Assembly: GCA_964565775.1 (NCBI GenBank)
Contig: CAZMGB010000007.1
Location: 1-64,000 of the forward strand
Source: CAZMGB01 sp964565775
Lineage (GTDB): Bacteria; Chloroflexota; Dehalococcoidia; DSTF01; JALHUB01
Direction: 5' to 3'
DNA: 64,000 nucleotides
The position numbers and the translations under genes were made by a program. The notes below the pieces were generated by a model, which made no database searches, had not been told where the DNA came from, and saw nothing but the letters and a program-made list of their open reading frames with translations. Below are positions 63,280-64,000 of the stretch, piece by piece (positions within the stretch are counted from its first letter, which is position 1; the number at the start of each line of letters is the position of its first letter).

Positions 63280-63651
63280 TTAGTCCTCCCCCTCGCCGTA
63301 CGGCCCCACGGAACGGCGGGCCACCTGTCGCACGATCAGCAGCGAGATGAAGGCGGCTCCCGCGAGCAGCAAGCCCCTCGCCGATAGCCAGGCGGGCGGC
63401 CAGAAGAAGACGTCGACGGGCCCCCGCCAGCGGTGCACCAGGAACAGCGAGAGGAAGAAGAGGCTCTCCACCACCAGCGCCGCGTTGAGCAGCACGAGCG
63501 CCGCCGCGCCCAGACGCCTCGGCGGGCTGGAGCCGGGCCGCAGCCAGTAGAAGAGGAAGTAGATCGCGTTGAAGGCGCCGCAGACCGCGGTCGCCAGGTC
63601 CTGCGCCGCCACTACAGCATCACCCATAGGGCCAGAAGGTAGCTTTCTCAT
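63280..63651 (-). CDS. Phage-cluster membrane protein, first gene of the operon
   Basis: A 123-aa protein with three to four hydrophobic helices (VCGAFNAIYFLFYWL, LGAAALVLLNAALVVESLFF, LLLAGAAFISLLIVRQV) and a C-terminal acidic tail. The ATG at 63651 is chosen because GGGAGGGG precedes it and the operator/promoter lies about 75 bp upstream. Function unknown; it might be a lysis or superinfection protein. Confidence 0.6.
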   Translation of the reverse strand: MRKLPSGPMGDAVVAAQDLATAVCGAFNAIYFLFYWLRPGSSPPRRLGAAALVLLNAALVVESLFFLSLFLVHRWRGPVDVFFWPPAWLSARGLLLAGAAFISLLIVRQVARRSVGPYGEGED

Positions 63652-63722
63652 CCGCCAGTCCCCTCCCGCCGAGGGTTCCAGCAGTGTCGTTCGCTCCGTT
63701 CGCGGGGCCTTCATGCGAAGCA

Positions 63723-63752
63723 AGAATAGAATATATGTTCTACCAGCGTCAA
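63723..63752 (-). promoter_or_regulatory. Likely promoter of the phage operon
   Basis: Minus-strand TTGACG (63752-63747) and TATTCT (63728-63723) lie 18 bp apart, about 72 bp before the first phage gene. It is weaker than the cargo promoter. Confidence 0.5.
63728..63741. promoter_or_regulatory. Operator copy 2 at the phage operon promoter
   Basis: AGAATATATGTTCT on the plus strand is the exact reverse complement of the 14 bases at 57235. It lies in the spacer between -35 and -10. Confidence 0.65.
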
Positions 63753-64000
63753 GCCGGAGGTGGCATTCAGGCGGGCGTTTGGAGGGCAGTACTAGGCCCC
63801 GATTACCCCTTCGGGGCCGGACGATTCGCCGGCGCCGGAGGAACGCCAGGTGGGAGATACGACCGCACGGAGCACATCCTCGGCGCCGTCGCACGCGCCC
63901 CCAGCCCATGTGTGGTCACCGAGATGCCACCGCCACCCCTATCTCAGAGCGCACCCCTCCGGCGCGGCCTACCGCGGGCCAGCAGCAGCTCGTTCCGCGC
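63753..64000. other. Window end without a recognisable gene
   Basis: No supported gene is seen upstream of the phage promoter to the end of the window. There is a CCCCGATTACCCCTTCGGGG hairpin near 63796-63815. Phage early genes could begin beyond 64000. Confidence 0.5.

Larger units (their letters stand above)
49686..63752 (-). mobile_element. Compact phage virion gene cluster (prophage or GTA-like)
   Basis: About 14 kb with nearly all genes on the minus strand in packed, overlapping order: membrane protein, small proteins, terminase, HTH protein, portal, scaffold, capsid, several virion proteins, connector, tail/hub and small membrane genes. A cargo pair on the plus strand interrupts it at 57.4-59.1 kb. 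No integrase, tape measure, tail tube, endolysin or replication gene is recognised. The window ends soon after, so early genes could lie beyond 64 kb. Boundaries are set by the outermost phage-like genes; no attachment sites were found. Confidence 0.8.

Overview
The window is GC-rich bacterial DNA from one replicon, with a single 10-N scaffold gap. The mix of genes points to Chloroflexota, probably a Dehalococcoidia-like lineage: several stand-alone acyl-CoA dehydrogenases and enoyl-CoA hydratases, an HspR-controlled heat-shock operon, a ClpC-type ATPase, a TIGR04076 protein, and many short dispersed palindromes alongside tyrosine (Y1) transposases. This placement is an inference from gene content, not from a phylogenetic marker.

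Layout. 0.1-5.7 kb: integrase-like fragment, nitroreductase, enoyl-CoA hydratase, an IS200-type transposase between matching hairpins, acyl-CoA dehydrogenase, methyltransferase and a short acyl-CoA dehydrogenase remnant. 5.7-13.1 kb: SDR oxidoreductase and a thiamine locus. A TPP riboswitch with its own promoter and attenuator leads thiD-thiC-thiG-tenI-thiS-thiO on the minus strand, and thiE converges on thiO. 13.1-21.9 kb: DsbA/FrnE-like protein, second acyl-CoA dehydrogenase, winged-helix regulator, CsrA, DoxX protein behind a paired operator, hydrolase, GH15 glycosidase, DapA-family aldolase and a zinc-ribbon protein. 22-29 kb: stress island with hsp20 divergent from dnaJ-htrA-hspR, sharing an intergenic region that holds two good promoters and a HAIR-type operator, then a methyltransferase and clpC. 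29-48.5 kb: mixed metabolism and mobile fragments. It includes a lower-GC HEPN-like/LMW-phosphatase pair, sulfotransferase, cysteine synthase, an internally deleted rpiB, a hydratase/metallo-hydrolase pair, cytidylate kinase-like protein, PlsY, RimI, a heterodimeric ABC exporter, RidA, a RAYT transposase that carries a dispersed repeat in frame, and RuvB.

48.8-63.8 kb: a Doc-type toxin pair, then a compact phage structural cluster read entirely on the minus strand. In transcription order it holds membrane protein, small proteins, large terminase, Cys/HTH protein, portal, scaffold, major capsid protein, several virion proteins, connector, a 660-aa tail/hub protein and small membrane proteins. 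No integrase, tape measure, tail tube or endolysin is recognisable. Between portal and scaffold, on the opposite strand, sits a cargo pair: an SPL-like radical SAM protein and a three-Cys-motif partner (TcmP) protein, with their own promoter.

How it works together. The same 14-bp operator (AGAACATATATTCT) lies over the cargo promoter and over the likely promoter of the phage operon, suggesting one repressor controls both. The radical SAM/TcmP cargo and this shared operator are the best candidates here for an undescribed system.
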